Shown here: piece after piece, positions 36,315-44,416 of the stretch | Layout: each line of letters begins with the position of its first letter | Position numbering within the stretch: the first letter of the stretch is position 1 | Notes under the pieces: model-generated | Database searches by the model: none | What the model was told of the DNA's origin: nothing | What the model saw: the letters and a program-made list of their open reading frames with translations, nothing else | NCBI GenBank assembly: GCA_965224415.1 | Contig: CBDCZB010000001.1 | Coordinates: 531,879 to 595,878, forward strand | Length of the DNA stretch: 64,000 nt | Source of the DNA: DAOUJI01 sp965224415 | GTDB lineage: Bacteria; Chloroflexota; Dehalococcoidia; Lucifugimonadales; JAGWBF01 | Direction of reading: 5' to 3' | Program-made: the position numbers and the translations under genes

Positions 36315-36592
36315 ACGAAGCCTCCAAGTAGATCAACGTCGAGAGGCCGAACCAGTCGCTACGAGGGAGCCTCAGCCTTCTCGTCACGGGCGGCGAGAGC
36401 CGCCACCATATCCCAATCCATCGCTAAGCTCAGCCGGTCCCCGGTAGCGATCAGTGAGGGCAATACCCCACCGCCCCTCGAAGACCAAGTCGGTCGTCTA
36501 GCCGCCGCTAGCCGGAAACATCCCTGGCTGTGGCACCGCCTGCAGTGGCTGATGACGCGATTGGATTGCACTACTCGTAGACTCGCTCCCAA
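36315..36592. other. Gap with nothing recognised
   Basis: No supported frame, hairpin or repeat between repeat B and the second 240-bp unit. Confidence 0.4.
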
Positions 36593-36833
36593 CAGAGGAT
36601 TAGGGTCTTTTCATCCGACGGACACGACAGACACGGAAACCTGAGGTACTCGTGGGCGGTCGGTTAGGGACTATTCAAACGAGTTCGGATTTTTGGACAG
36701 GAGCGCGCCCGTCCCAACGGCCCCAACCTCTCCGGCAGGCCGTTGGGACGGGCGTAGCGGGCAACTAGGCGCCGCACCCTGCTACCCCGTCTGGATCTAA
36801 GCTGGCCCAGCCCGTATGCACGAGTGGGACCAC
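36593..36833. repeat. ~240-bp repeat unit, copy 2 (contains repeat A)
   Basis: Second copy of the unit at 35813. Its middle holds an inverted repeat, CGTCCCAACGGCC ... GGCCGTTGGGACG (near 36710-36750), absent from copy 1. Confidence 0.7.
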
Positions 36834-36983
36834 CGTGGACGGTAGCTGGCACCGTCTTCAAGATGTGGCCTGGCAGCTTGAGACCACGAACATTGTGATG
36901 CGTTGGGGAGGACCACCGCTAGGGCCTTCAGGGGCACCACTGCTGTTGCTTGACCGTCTAGATCCAAAACCTCCACCACAAAC

Positions 36984-37163
36984 AAGTTGCACGAGAGCAG
37001 GGCCTTCATCGAGACCTTCGGGAAGGAGACGGTGGTCACGCCCGGCAGGGCCGCGATCCGCTACACCGTTCCCATGCCTGACGACAGCCATACGCCCGGA
37101 GCGGACTCTGAGGAGGACCTCTTGGGGGGTTCAGCTACGTCCGCTGCTGATCGTGCCCAGTAG
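36984..37163 (+). pseudogene. C-terminal remnant of a large serine recombinase
   Basis: Frame NKLHESRAFIETFGKETVV, then RYTVPMPDDSHTPGADSEED to a TAG at 37161. 'RAFIETFVKEI.V.PG...YT.PMP.D' is the characteristic C-terminus of large serine site-specific recombinases. All catalytic and zinc-ribbon regions are gone. It marks a former integration event. Confidence 0.7.
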
Positions 37164-37227
37164 CTGGCGGAGGGAAACCAGAGGGCGGACTTCCTTGCGG
37201 GGCCGGTTAGGTTCGATCACTCGACAG

Positions 37228-38091
37228 CTATTGCTGAAGCTGGAAAATCATCCATCCAGATCGGCTTGAGCTAATCAATCCTCTGGGCGGCGAGGTGTTG
37301 ATGACGGACGGCAAATGGATTTGGGCTCCAGTGCTCGGGCGGAGCGTCAGGGCAAATGGCTGGTCTCCAGACATCAGCTGATGAGCAAGGTATTCATCAC
37401 CCGACCATTGGTTGCCCCAATCAAGTCTCACCCGAAGGGTCATCCCCTCCAAGATATACTCAAGCTCTTCGTCTTCGGTCACCACAGACACCCAGCCAGT
37501 CGGAGGGAATTCAAAGGCAGAGAACGAAGGCTCAGGCTTTTCTCCCCGGGGAAGCTCTGCTGCCTTGACTTGGGCAATGTAGAAGACAGCGAAGGTAGGG
37601 CCAGTGTTACGGATTGTCACAGGTGGCATCTGGGGACTGACGTTGGGCGATCCCCTGTCCTTCACCTTTTCCACGATTTCGCCGACTATCTCCTCCATGC
37701 TTTGAATCGATGAGTTTAGTGCAACTATGTCTGCCAACGGAGGAGCCTGCTCGATGATCTCGTTCTTGGTAATCCTATGCCAGATTGGTAGGATGACTCG
37801 ATTCCCGGCTGTCTGACGAGCGACGAAGCCGTTCATTTCAAGCTGGGTCCAGTGTTTCCTAAAGAATGTTGGCGAGATGACCACCACCCCGTAGCGACTT
37901 CGAGACAGGCCATAGTTGATTTTCTCGTTAAGACTGTCCCCGATGCCAAGTTCAAACTCATCAAACCAAACCCTCAATCCTGCCGAGCGGAGTTGGTGTG
38001 CAAGGGGGCTGGCAAAGTCCTTGTCCTCCGTGGCATGGGATACGAACACGTCGATCTCGTCGGTATTGCTTGGTTCTATATCACCCGGCAT
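37228..38091 (-). CDS. TIR domain protein with an unknown C-terminal domain
   Basis: 287 aa. TIR domain at residues ~10-140: EIDVFVSHATEDKDFASPLA, GLRVWFDEFELGIGDSL, SRYGVVVISPTFFRKHW, and the likely catalytic Glu in WTQLEMNGF. Bacterial TIR domains hydrolyse NAD+ or make signal nucleotides in antiviral systems. Residues ~165-287 are a beta-rich domain I do not recognise. It is the last gene of the leftward defence block, 138 bp after the YgjP-like gene. Confidence 0.85.
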   Translation of the reverse strand: MPGDIEPSNTDEIDVFVSHATEDKDFASPLAHQLRSAGLRVWFDEFELGIGDSLNEKINYGLSRSRYGVVVISPTFFRKHWTQLEMNGFVARQTAGNRVILPIWHRITKNEIIEQAPPLADIVALNSSIQSMEEIVGEIVEKVKDRGSPNVSPQMPPVTIRNTGPTFAVFYIAQVKAAELPRGEKPEPSFSAFEFPPTGWVSVVTEDEELEYILEGMTLRVRLDWGNQWSGDEYLAHQLMSGDQPFALTLRPSTGAQIHLPSVINTSPPRGLISSSRSGWMIFQLQQ

Positions 38092-38229
38092 GCAATCTCC
38101 TTCTAGCCAACGGAGAGTTTATTCAGCCCGTCAGCGATGTCCAAGATTCTCACCGTTGCAACGCGTTCAATCAGGACCTAGGTGTGGCGCGGGGGCTGCG
38201 CTATTCGCCCCAAGCATTCGGATCGTTCA

Positions 38230-38577
38230 TCATGACACTACCCTTGTTCGTCCTGACGGACACACCGCGTGGCGACCTTTTCTGTCCACATCGTAGGTTT
38301 TCCAATCGGGCACGTGCGCTGTCATGAGCGCCTTGAAGAGCTTCCCATGGTTCGGTACGCGTAGGTGGAGCAACTCATGCGCGATAACGAAGTTCTGGAA
38401 CCCGACATCCTGGTTGCCCAGATCGGTCGCGAGGGTAATCGTGCCGGCCGTCGAGCAGGAACCCCACTTGCGGGTCATATCCCTGACTCGCATGCGCGGC
38501 GCAGGGACGCGGAGGCGCTCCGCCCAATACTCCACCCGTTGCCGCAGTCCCCATGATCTGTCGTCACGCCTCGACAT
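38230..38577 (-). CDS. YgjP/DUF45-like zinc metallopeptidase
   Basis: 115 aa. It has the zincin motif HELLHLRVPNHG (HExxH with a downstream His) and the family start KWGSCSTAGTITLATDL. It overlaps hsdR by 14 bp. Small M48/DUF45 peptidases commonly follow hsdR in type I restriction operons; their role there is unknown. It is shorter than the ~230-aa stand-alone family because the N-terminal domain is missing. Confidence 0.88.
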   Translation of the reverse strand: MSRRDDRSWGLRQRVEYWAERLRVPAPRMRVRDMTRKWGSCSTAGTITLATDLGNQDVGFQNFVIAHELLHLRVPNHGKLFKALMTAHVPDWKTYDVDRKGRHAVCPSGRTRVVS

Positions 38578-41557
38578 CGGCGTCCCCGCTCAGCAGTATC
38601 GCCAGGGTTTGGTCCACGATCCGGCCTCGCTCACGGCCCGCCACCCTCAGCAATGGGTTGTACAGTGAAGTCCTAAGCCGTCGTTGCTCGTCGGCGTTCA
38701 CGGCGGCGTTGGGAAAGCGTTCCACAAGCGCTTGGGCTTCTTCTGCAAACCCCATCGCGCTCACACCAGCGGCGTGGAGGGCAGCGTCGTCCTTCAGCGT
38801 CCAGTACACCCCGAAAGCTCTTGGAGGGAGTGTGCTGTCCCTCGCGGCGGCGACGGCGGCCTCCTTCTCTTTGGCAAGAGCCTCAAGCATGTCCAATGCC
38901 GCCAGTCCGGAAGTCGCGCGCCCTTCAAGGTCTTTAAGCACGGACTCTGCGCGTTCCTTGAGAGGCCGCAGCACGGACTCCAGCCCTGGCTCGCTCTCTA
39001 CCTCCGCTTGGAGGCCGCGCACCAGGTTGAACACCTTGGCTTCGTCGGAACCGGACTGCTTCCGCAGAGCAGTGAGGGTGCGAAGGTCGAAGGTCACAGA
39101 TTTGGTCAGGTTGCCCAAGCCATGCATCGCAGCCGATTCTTCGACGATTCGCCGGGTCTTGTGAGCCAGATCCGCTTCGAAGTTCGGTCGGTCGGCGTAG
39201 GCGTTGCGGACTACGGCATAGAGCTGGGTGAGGTGCCTGAAAGTGTCGATGTGGTCGCGCAGCTCAGCCGATGGCGAAAGTATCTCCCACAACGCCTCTA
39301 TCTCCTTGTAGGTCGAGAAGAACCCCTTGCGGGTATCGGGATCGAGAAAGCGCGTGTACACAATCTGCTCCAAGCGTTGGTCTGCGCTTCCGCCAGTAGT
39401 GGCATAGGCTGCTCGCGTCTCGGCTACTCTGCCGCCATCCGCATTGTCCAGGTAGATTGCCTTCGCCTCGGCAATCTTGTCTTGGAAGTCGTGCATCAGC
39501 AGGTCGAGGTCCTCAATGACGCCGCTCACGTCGGAGGAGTCGAACTGCAGCGCCTTCCTCAGCTCGCGCAGCACGCCCACGAAGTCCACGACGAGTCCGA
39601 TGGACTTGCTGATGCCTGTCCCGTCCACGTAAGGACGGTTCACTCGCGCAATCGCCTGTAGCAAGACGTGGTCACGCATCGGCTTGTCCAGGTACATGCA
39701 GTACAGCAACGGCGCGTCGAAGCCAGTCAGCAGCTTATCGGTGACGATGAGCAGCTTCGGGTCCTCACTCGCCTTCTTGAACATCAGGCGAACGTCCTTC
39801 TCCCGCTCCTCCGAAAGTTGAAGCTCGGCAACGAGGGGCCTCTCCACGACGTCATTGGAATTCTCCGAGTACACCGGCACGGTCCATTTTGGTGGCAGCA
39901 GCTTGTCAAGGGCCCGCTTGTACTTGGCGCAGGCTTCCCGGTTGACTGCCACCAGGAACCCCTTGAATCCGAGGGGCAGCACGTTCTCCTGGAAGTGCTT
40001 GGCAACGAACGTCGAGACCTTCTCGATGCGGTCGTCGCCTGTGAGGAAGGTACGCAAGCCTACGGCCCGGTCCAGCACGCGGTTGAGCTCATCGACGTCA
40101 GTGACGCCCTCCATTGCGGCAAGGGCAAAGAACTCGCGGTCAAGCTGTTCGGCAGGCACGGTCATTTCGCTGGGCGCCATCATGTGGCGGATGGGCAGCG
40201 TTGTCTCGTCCTCGATGGACTCGGCTATCGAGTACTTGTCCAGGTAGCCCTGCTCGTCGTCGGCCCCGAATATCTTGAAAGTGCCCTCGCCGTGCTCCGT
40301 TCGCGCGATGGGCGTGCCGGTGAAGCCGACGATGGTCGAGTTCGGCAGTGCGGCCATCAGGTACGTGCCAAGCTCTCTGGCGACGGAGCGGTGGGCTTCG
40401 TCGATGAACACGTAGATGTTGTCGCGGGCGTTGGCGTCCTTCTCGATGCCCTCGAACTTGTGGATCATCGAGATGATCAGCCCTCTCCTATCAGTGGCCA
40501 GCAGCTCTCGCAGTTGTTCCTTCGAGCTGGCGCGCCAGACGGCGATGTCCTGCTGCTGCATCTCGCCGAGCAGCCGCTCGACCCAGCCCGCGAGTTGGCC
40601 CTCCAGCTCCGTTCGGTCCACTACGACGACCACCGTCGGGTTGCGGAACTCCTCCTTGGCCTCCAGGACCAGGCGGGCGGCGGTGAGCAGTGTGAAGGTC
40701 TTGCCGGCCCCCTGGGTGTGCCATACGAGGCCCCTGTGTCTCTCCGTCTCGGCGCAGCGTTCGACGATGCGGTCCACTGCGCGGCGCTGGTGCTGGCGCA
40801 GCACGGTCTTCCGCGTCTCGCCATCCTCGACATAGAAGAGAACCCAGTCGCGCAGGGTGCGCAGAAAGTCCATCGGTTCGAAGAAAGACTGGACGGCGAA
40901 GCGGTAGCTCTCTTCTTGGGGCTCCTTCCACCGCGCCATGTAGCGGCGCGACAGGTTCCAAGTGACGCCGTACCAGTAGTCGAGGAGATGGGTCACGTTG
41001 AAGAGCTGCGCCGCGCCCACCAGCTCGGGTGTCTCGATCTCGTAGCGGTGTAGCTGCATGACGCCCCGCTCGATGGCGTCGGCGTCCGTCGGGTTCTTGT
41101 GCTCGACGATGGCGACCGGCACGCCGTTGACCACAAACATCACGTCGGCGCGGTTGCCCTTGCGGGCCGGAGGCTTGAGCCGCCACTCCCAGGTCACTTG
41201 CAGGACGTTGGCGACCGGTTCGTCGAAGTCGATAAGCCTGACCTGCCGGTGGCGCTGCTCGGCCTCGTCGTACCACTGCCGCTCGCCACGCAGCCAGGCG
41301 AGCATCTGCCGGTTGCCCTCAATCGTCGTTGGAAGTGCCTGGATGTTCTCTACCACTGACCGGACGGCATCGGCCGTCATCCAGGAGTTGAAGCGATGCA
41401 GCGCCTCTTCCAGCACGCCGCGAAACAGCAGCCCGGCCTCGCCCCCTCGCATGGCAAGGGCGTCTGACGGCGGCAAAGGTGCCCAGCCGATCTCCGCCGC
41501 ATGGCGGACCATCGGAAACTGGACGCTGCCTGCTTCTGTGATCTTCGACTCGGTCAT
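38564..41557 (-). CDS. hsdR: Type I restriction enzyme, endonuclease/translocase subunit R
   Basis: 997 aa. N-terminal nuclease domain with the PD-(D/E)XK pattern (FVVNGVPVAIVEHKNPTDAD, E-x-K), then a superfamily 2 motor with Walker A in HTQGAGKTFTLL, DEAHRS, VGFTGTP and the helicase C domain (LLTGFDAPLLYCMYLDKP, QAIARVNRPY). It cuts unmodified DNA after ATP-driven translocation, together with HsdM and HsdS encoded upstream. Confidence 0.95.
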   Translation of the reverse strand: MTESKITEAGSVQFPMVRHAAEIGWAPLPPSDALAMRGGEAGLLFRGVLEEALHRFNSWMTADAVRSVVENIQALPTTIEGNRQMLAWLRGERQWYDEAEQRHRQVRLIDFDEPVANVLQVTWEWRLKPPARKGNRADVMFVVNGVPVAIVEHKNPTDADAIERGVMQLHRYEIETPELVGAAQLFNVTHLLDYWYGVTWNLSRRYMARWKEPQEESYRFAVQSFFEPMDFLRTLRDWVLFYVEDGETRKTVLRQHQRRAVDRIVERCAETERHRGLVWHTQGAGKTFTLLTAARLVLEAKEEFRNPTVVVVVDRTELEGQLAGWVERLLGEMQQQDIAVWRASSKEQLRELLATDRRGLIISMIHKFEGIEKDANARDNIYVFIDEAHRSVARELGTYLMAALPNSTIVGFTGTPIARTEHGEGTFKIFGADDEQGYLDKYSIAESIEDETTLPIRHMMAPSEMTVPAEQLDREFFALAAMEGVTDVDELNRVLDRAVGLRTFLTGDDRIEKVSTFVAKHFQENVLPLGFKGFLVAVNREACAKYKRALDKLLPPKWTVPVYSENSNDVVERPLVAELQLSEEREKDVRLMFKKASEDPKLLIVTDKLLTGFDAPLLYCMYLDKPMRDHVLLQAIARVNRPYVDGTGISKSIGLVVDFVGVLRELRKALQFDSSDVSGVIEDLDLLMHDFQDKIAEAKAIYLDNADGGRVAETRAAYATTGGSADQRLEQIVYTRFLDPDTRKGFFSTYKEIEALWEILSPSAELRDHIDTFRHLTQLYAVVRNAYADRPNFEADLAHKTRRIVEESAAMHGLGNLTKSVTFDLRTLTALRKQSGSDEAKVFNLVRGLQAEVESEPGLESVLRPLKERAESVLKDLEGRATSGLAALDMLEALAKEKEAAVAAARDSTLPPRAFGVYWTLKDDAALHAAGVSAMGFAEEAQALVERFPNAAVNADEQRRLRTSLYNPLLRVAGRERGRIVDQTLAILLSGDADVEA

Positions 41558-41570
41558 GGTCTGACCCCTA

Positions 41571-41755
41571 TCGCGCCCCTATCTGACCGCAATCACGCCC
41601 CCAACGCCGTCAACATCGAGTCCAATAGACCGCTATTGGACTCCCTTGGACCCCAAGGGATCTATTCGCTGCCTTGATCCCCTTCCCACAGGGCTCTATC
41701 TGACCGCTATCGCGCCCCTATCTGACTCATATCTGCCCCCTATCGCGCCTCTCTC
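41571..41755. promoter_or_regulatory. Iterated repeats and two palindromes before hsdR
   Basis: In the 182-bp gap before hsdR the block CGCGCCCCTATCTGAC recurs (41571-41590 and 41710-41740) with partial copies around it. Between them lie two back-to-back palindromes, TCCAATAG-ACCG-CTATTGGA (41621-41640) and TCCCTTGG-ACC-CCAAGGGA (41642-41660). Such an array may regulate hsdR separately from the rest of the operon. Confidence 0.5.
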
Positions 41756-43146
41756 CTCCAGCGTGTCAACGGGCCGCGATTCGTGGACACGACCAACCCT
41801 CCGTTCTTCAATTCACTTAGTGCCCTTCGTACCTGCCGTTCGCTGACCTCGGGACCCAGACGCGCGTGAAGCTCTTGGCGCGTCAAGCCGTCCTCCACGC
41901 CTTCCAGCAGCGCGAGTATCGTCTCCCGTCGTTCTTCAGGCCCGCTCACGCCACTGGTTGTAGGCTTTGGAACGAACCGACCATGCCGGAAGCGCACGGT
42001 GACGGCCCCGCCGTCATCCTCGATCTCCGGGACCGGAAGCCCTGCGCTGCTCGTCAGCTCGGCTATCTTCAACGTCCCACTTCCCCACTCCTCAATGATC
42101 CCGCACCGGTAGAAAGTCCGGGCGATCAACGGGTTCCACGGGCGCGACTCATGTGGGCCAAATAGCTTCTCCGGCGTCAAGCCGAAGTGCAGCGACCCGG
42201 AGGATGTGACCTCAAGGCGGTCGTCGTAGACCGCTATACCAACCGAACCGCCTCCAATGGAGTAGTCGCGGTGGCACAGAGCATTGGCCAGCGCCTCGCG
42301 AGTGGCGAGTGGCGGGTACAGAGGCTCGTCGATCCGCTCGAATCGGTCCTGCTTGAACCGCCCGGCGATGGGCAGGGTGTCGCGCAGAAAGCGCTCCGCG
42401 TTCGCCAGGAGTGTGAAGGCGTTGCCGTTGAACTGGCGGTTGTCTAGGAACTCCATCCGGTCGAGTCCTCGGAAACGGGCGACGCGCAGGAGGCATTGCG
42501 GCATCTCAAACTCCAGCCGCTCCGTGCTGCCGAACAGCACCGCCGCGGCCCGCAGTAGCACACCATCGCGCAGTAGGCCGAGACCGCGCAGCAGGTCGGA
42601 CGGCTCGCCACTTACAGGCTCCTCCAGCCGTCCGCGCCGGACCGCCTCAGCGACCGTCCGTCGAATCTCAGCCGCGTCAAGGTCGTCGACGGACCACCCG
42701 ACGGCGGGCTGATTCTCCCAGCGCAGCTCGCTGTGCATTCGCTCGAAGAGCATCCGGTTGTACTCGTCGGCGGACATGGAGAGGGTAGTGTTCCCGACGC
42801 GGCGGTAGGCGGTGCCGCGGTAGGAGTACGGCCTCGACGCTCCTTGGCCAGTGCTGACGATGATGACCTCACGGCCGCCGTCCACGGCAACTCGCTCGAC
42901 CGTGGGGAACGCTGGAGGGTCGATCTGCCGAAGCTCGGCGCTCAACTCCTCGATGGTGCGCTCGCTGACCTGCTGGCCCACCACAGTTCCGTCCGGCGTG
43001 ACACCGAACAACACCTGCCCGCCGCCCTGGTTCAGGAAGGCGCACACCGTCATGGTTGCTTCTCGGCGCGTCCCGGTCGTGGCCTTGAACTCCAGCGTCT
43101 CGGACTCCCTGGATGCGGCTAGGGCAGCGGTTCGGTCAAGCGTCAT
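41740..43146 (-). CDS. AlbA_2 (Schlafen-like) ATP-binding protein
   Basis: 468 aa from MTLDRTAALAAS; 27 open upstream codons overlap the previous gene. AlbA_2 domain at ~8-120 (ESETLEFKATTG, FLNQGGGQVLFGVTPDG), a middle linker and a C-terminal HATPase-like region (LATREALANALCHRDYS, WGSGTLKIAE), then a winged helix (about 425-468). These proteins commonly sit inside type I restriction loci. It overlaps the zinc-ribbon gene by 11 bp. Confidence 0.88.
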   Translation of the reverse strand: MTLDRTAALAASRESETLEFKATTGTRREATMTVCAFLNQGGGQVLFGVTPDGTVVGQQVSERTIEELSAELRQIDPPAFPTVERVAVDGGREVIIVSTGQGASRPYSYRGTAYRRVGNTTLSMSADEYNRMLFERMHSELRWENQPAVGWSVDDLDAAEIRRTVAEAVRRGRLEEPVSGEPSDLLRGLGLLRDGVLLRAAAVLFGSTERLEFEMPQCLLRVARFRGLDRMEFLDNRQFNGNAFTLLANAERFLRDTLPIAGRFKQDRFERIDEPLYPPLATREALANALCHRDYSIGGGSVGIAVYDDRLEVTSSGSLHFGLTPEKLFGPHESRPWNPLIARTFYRCGIIEEWGSGTLKIAELTSSAGLPVPEIEDDGGAVTVRFRHGRFVPKPTTSGVSGPEERRETILALLEGVEDGLTRQELHARLGPEVSERQVRRALSELKNGGLVVSTNRGPLTRWRREAR

Positions 43147-44182
43147 CGGCCACCCGCGAATCTTGATTTGACGATTGGCGAAGACATGCTCTTGTGGTTT
43201 CCAGAAGGCCCACCGCAAGTTTCTCAATGATGTCCAGGTAGTGATGAACAGTAGACTCGCGAATTACCAATCGTTGCCCCGCTCGTTGGGATGTGTCATT
43301 GCTGCGTGTGATGTAATCTTGATCAACGATCCCTTGCGTGTGGGCAAGAAGATGACGCTGTTGAAATGCTCGCTTCAACTCCATCATGTCCGAATGGGCA
43401 AGATAGTCAGAGTATTTCTTTCTTGTGGCGTTGTGCCAAAGCTCGCTACCCTCTGCGAGGTTTTGGAAGGCGTTTCGACGAGGCTTAGGACCAGCTACAA
43501 GTCGCGAATAGAGGGCCTCAGCGTACCTCTGAAACGCAGTAACTCCAGATTGGAGCCCGTTTTCTACTAAAGAACGCACTGTGTTTGCTGCAGCATCCGG
43601 ATCGGAGATCGCGGCTCTTACCTCGGTAAGTGCGCCAAGGGATTTTCGAATTCCTGATATTGTGTGGTTGAACAGCACTTCTGCATCGCTATGCCCACAG
43701 GCCGGACAGAAATACGCGGCTCCAATGACAGCATAGCGACATTCACACTCAGTACACGTTATTCGAAGTCGCATTGGTTCAGCTGCTGCAGGAGGAACTG
43801 GAATGTGCCTAGGGCCATCTGTAACCTTCATAGTGACGCTTATGAAGCTGTTGCGCGGTTGTCGTCTGTTCCACCGCTCAGCGTCGCGTCGCAATGCTGG
43901 GCCAAGAGTCTTGTTTACGTGTGAGATGGCAGTCTTCCTGAGGTGCTCAGTTTGTTCCATTGTGTGCCACTCCTCTCGGAGGGCGGAGTGCCCACAGAAA
44001 GGACAACCAGCCACTTCTCTTACTTTCTCACCCCAATCACCGAAATGGACTTTGAACAAGAACGCGCATTCTTCAGATGGGCATTCTCGGTCGAAATACC
44101 CATCATCATCGCATTGCAAAGATACGGGTACGTGCTGCCCATCTTCGAGGCGGCGCAGTGCACGACGCAGTTCATCAAACAC
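43136..44182 (-). CDS. Zinc-ribbon protein of unknown function, HEPN-like C-terminus
   Basis: 348 aa. Cys pairs CPSEEC, CPFCGH (~60-65) and CTEC...CPAC (~160-180) look like two zinc ribbons. Residues ~265-348 are helical and include KRAFQQRHLLAHTQGIVDQD, which is like the R-x4-H motif of HEPN ribonucleases (R-H-L-L-A-H). No family is recognised. It is embedded between hsdS-side and hsdR-side genes, 11 bp after the AlbA/HsdS chimera. Confidence 0.65.
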   Translation of the reverse strand: MFDELRRALRRLEDGQHVPVSLQCDDDGYFDRECPSEECAFLFKVHFGDWGEKVREVAGCPFCGHSALREEWHTMEQTEHLRKTAISHVNKTLGPALRRDAERWNRRQPRNSFISVTMKVTDGPRHIPVPPAAAEPMRLRITCTECECRYAVIGAAYFCPACGHSDAEVLFNHTISGIRKSLGALTEVRAAISDPDAAANTVRSLVENGLQSGVTAFQRYAEALYSRLVAGPKPRRNAFQNLAEGSELWHNATRKKYSDYLAHSDMMELKRAFQQRHLLAHTQGIVDQDYITRSNDTSQRAGQRLVIRESTVHHYLDIIEKLAVGLLETTRACLRQSSNQDSRVADDA

Positions 44183-44193
44183 GGTAACTCCTC

Positions 44194-44403
44194 TTAGTGG
44201 AATACCTGACTGAGACTATCTACCCGAATTCCCCTCGTCATTAACTTGTGCAGCAGCGCCCCGAACAGCACCTGTCCGCCGTGTTGGTTCAGAAAGGCGC
44301 AGACTGTCATGGCCGCCTCTCGACGCGTGCCGGTCGTTTCCTTTAACTCCAGCGTCTCAGACTCGCCGGATGCGGCCAGGGCTACAATTTGCTCGATGTT
44401 CAT
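44194..44403 (-). pseudogene. Chimeric stub: AlbA_2 N-terminus fused to an HsdS tail
   Basis: 69 aa. Residues 1-48 match the AlbA_2 gene at 43146 (SGESETLELKETTG, FLNQHGGQVLFG). From there it reads ALLHKLMTRGIRVDSL, which matches the HsdS C-terminus at ~46100 (ALLHKLMIGEIHVGEL). So two gene ends were joined, probably at a short homology. Not likely functional. Confidence 0.75.
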
Positions 44404-44416
44404 ATGTGCGCACTAC

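Noticed and set aside
36835..37269. 144-aa open frame in the repeat region
   Set aside because: Arg/Pro-rich shadow; the real signal is the serine recombinase tail in another frame at 36984-37163.
39668..41053. 461-aa open frame on the plus strand opposite hsdR
   Set aside because: Antisense shadow of a GC-rich conserved gene; no domain, and hsdR has full motif support.
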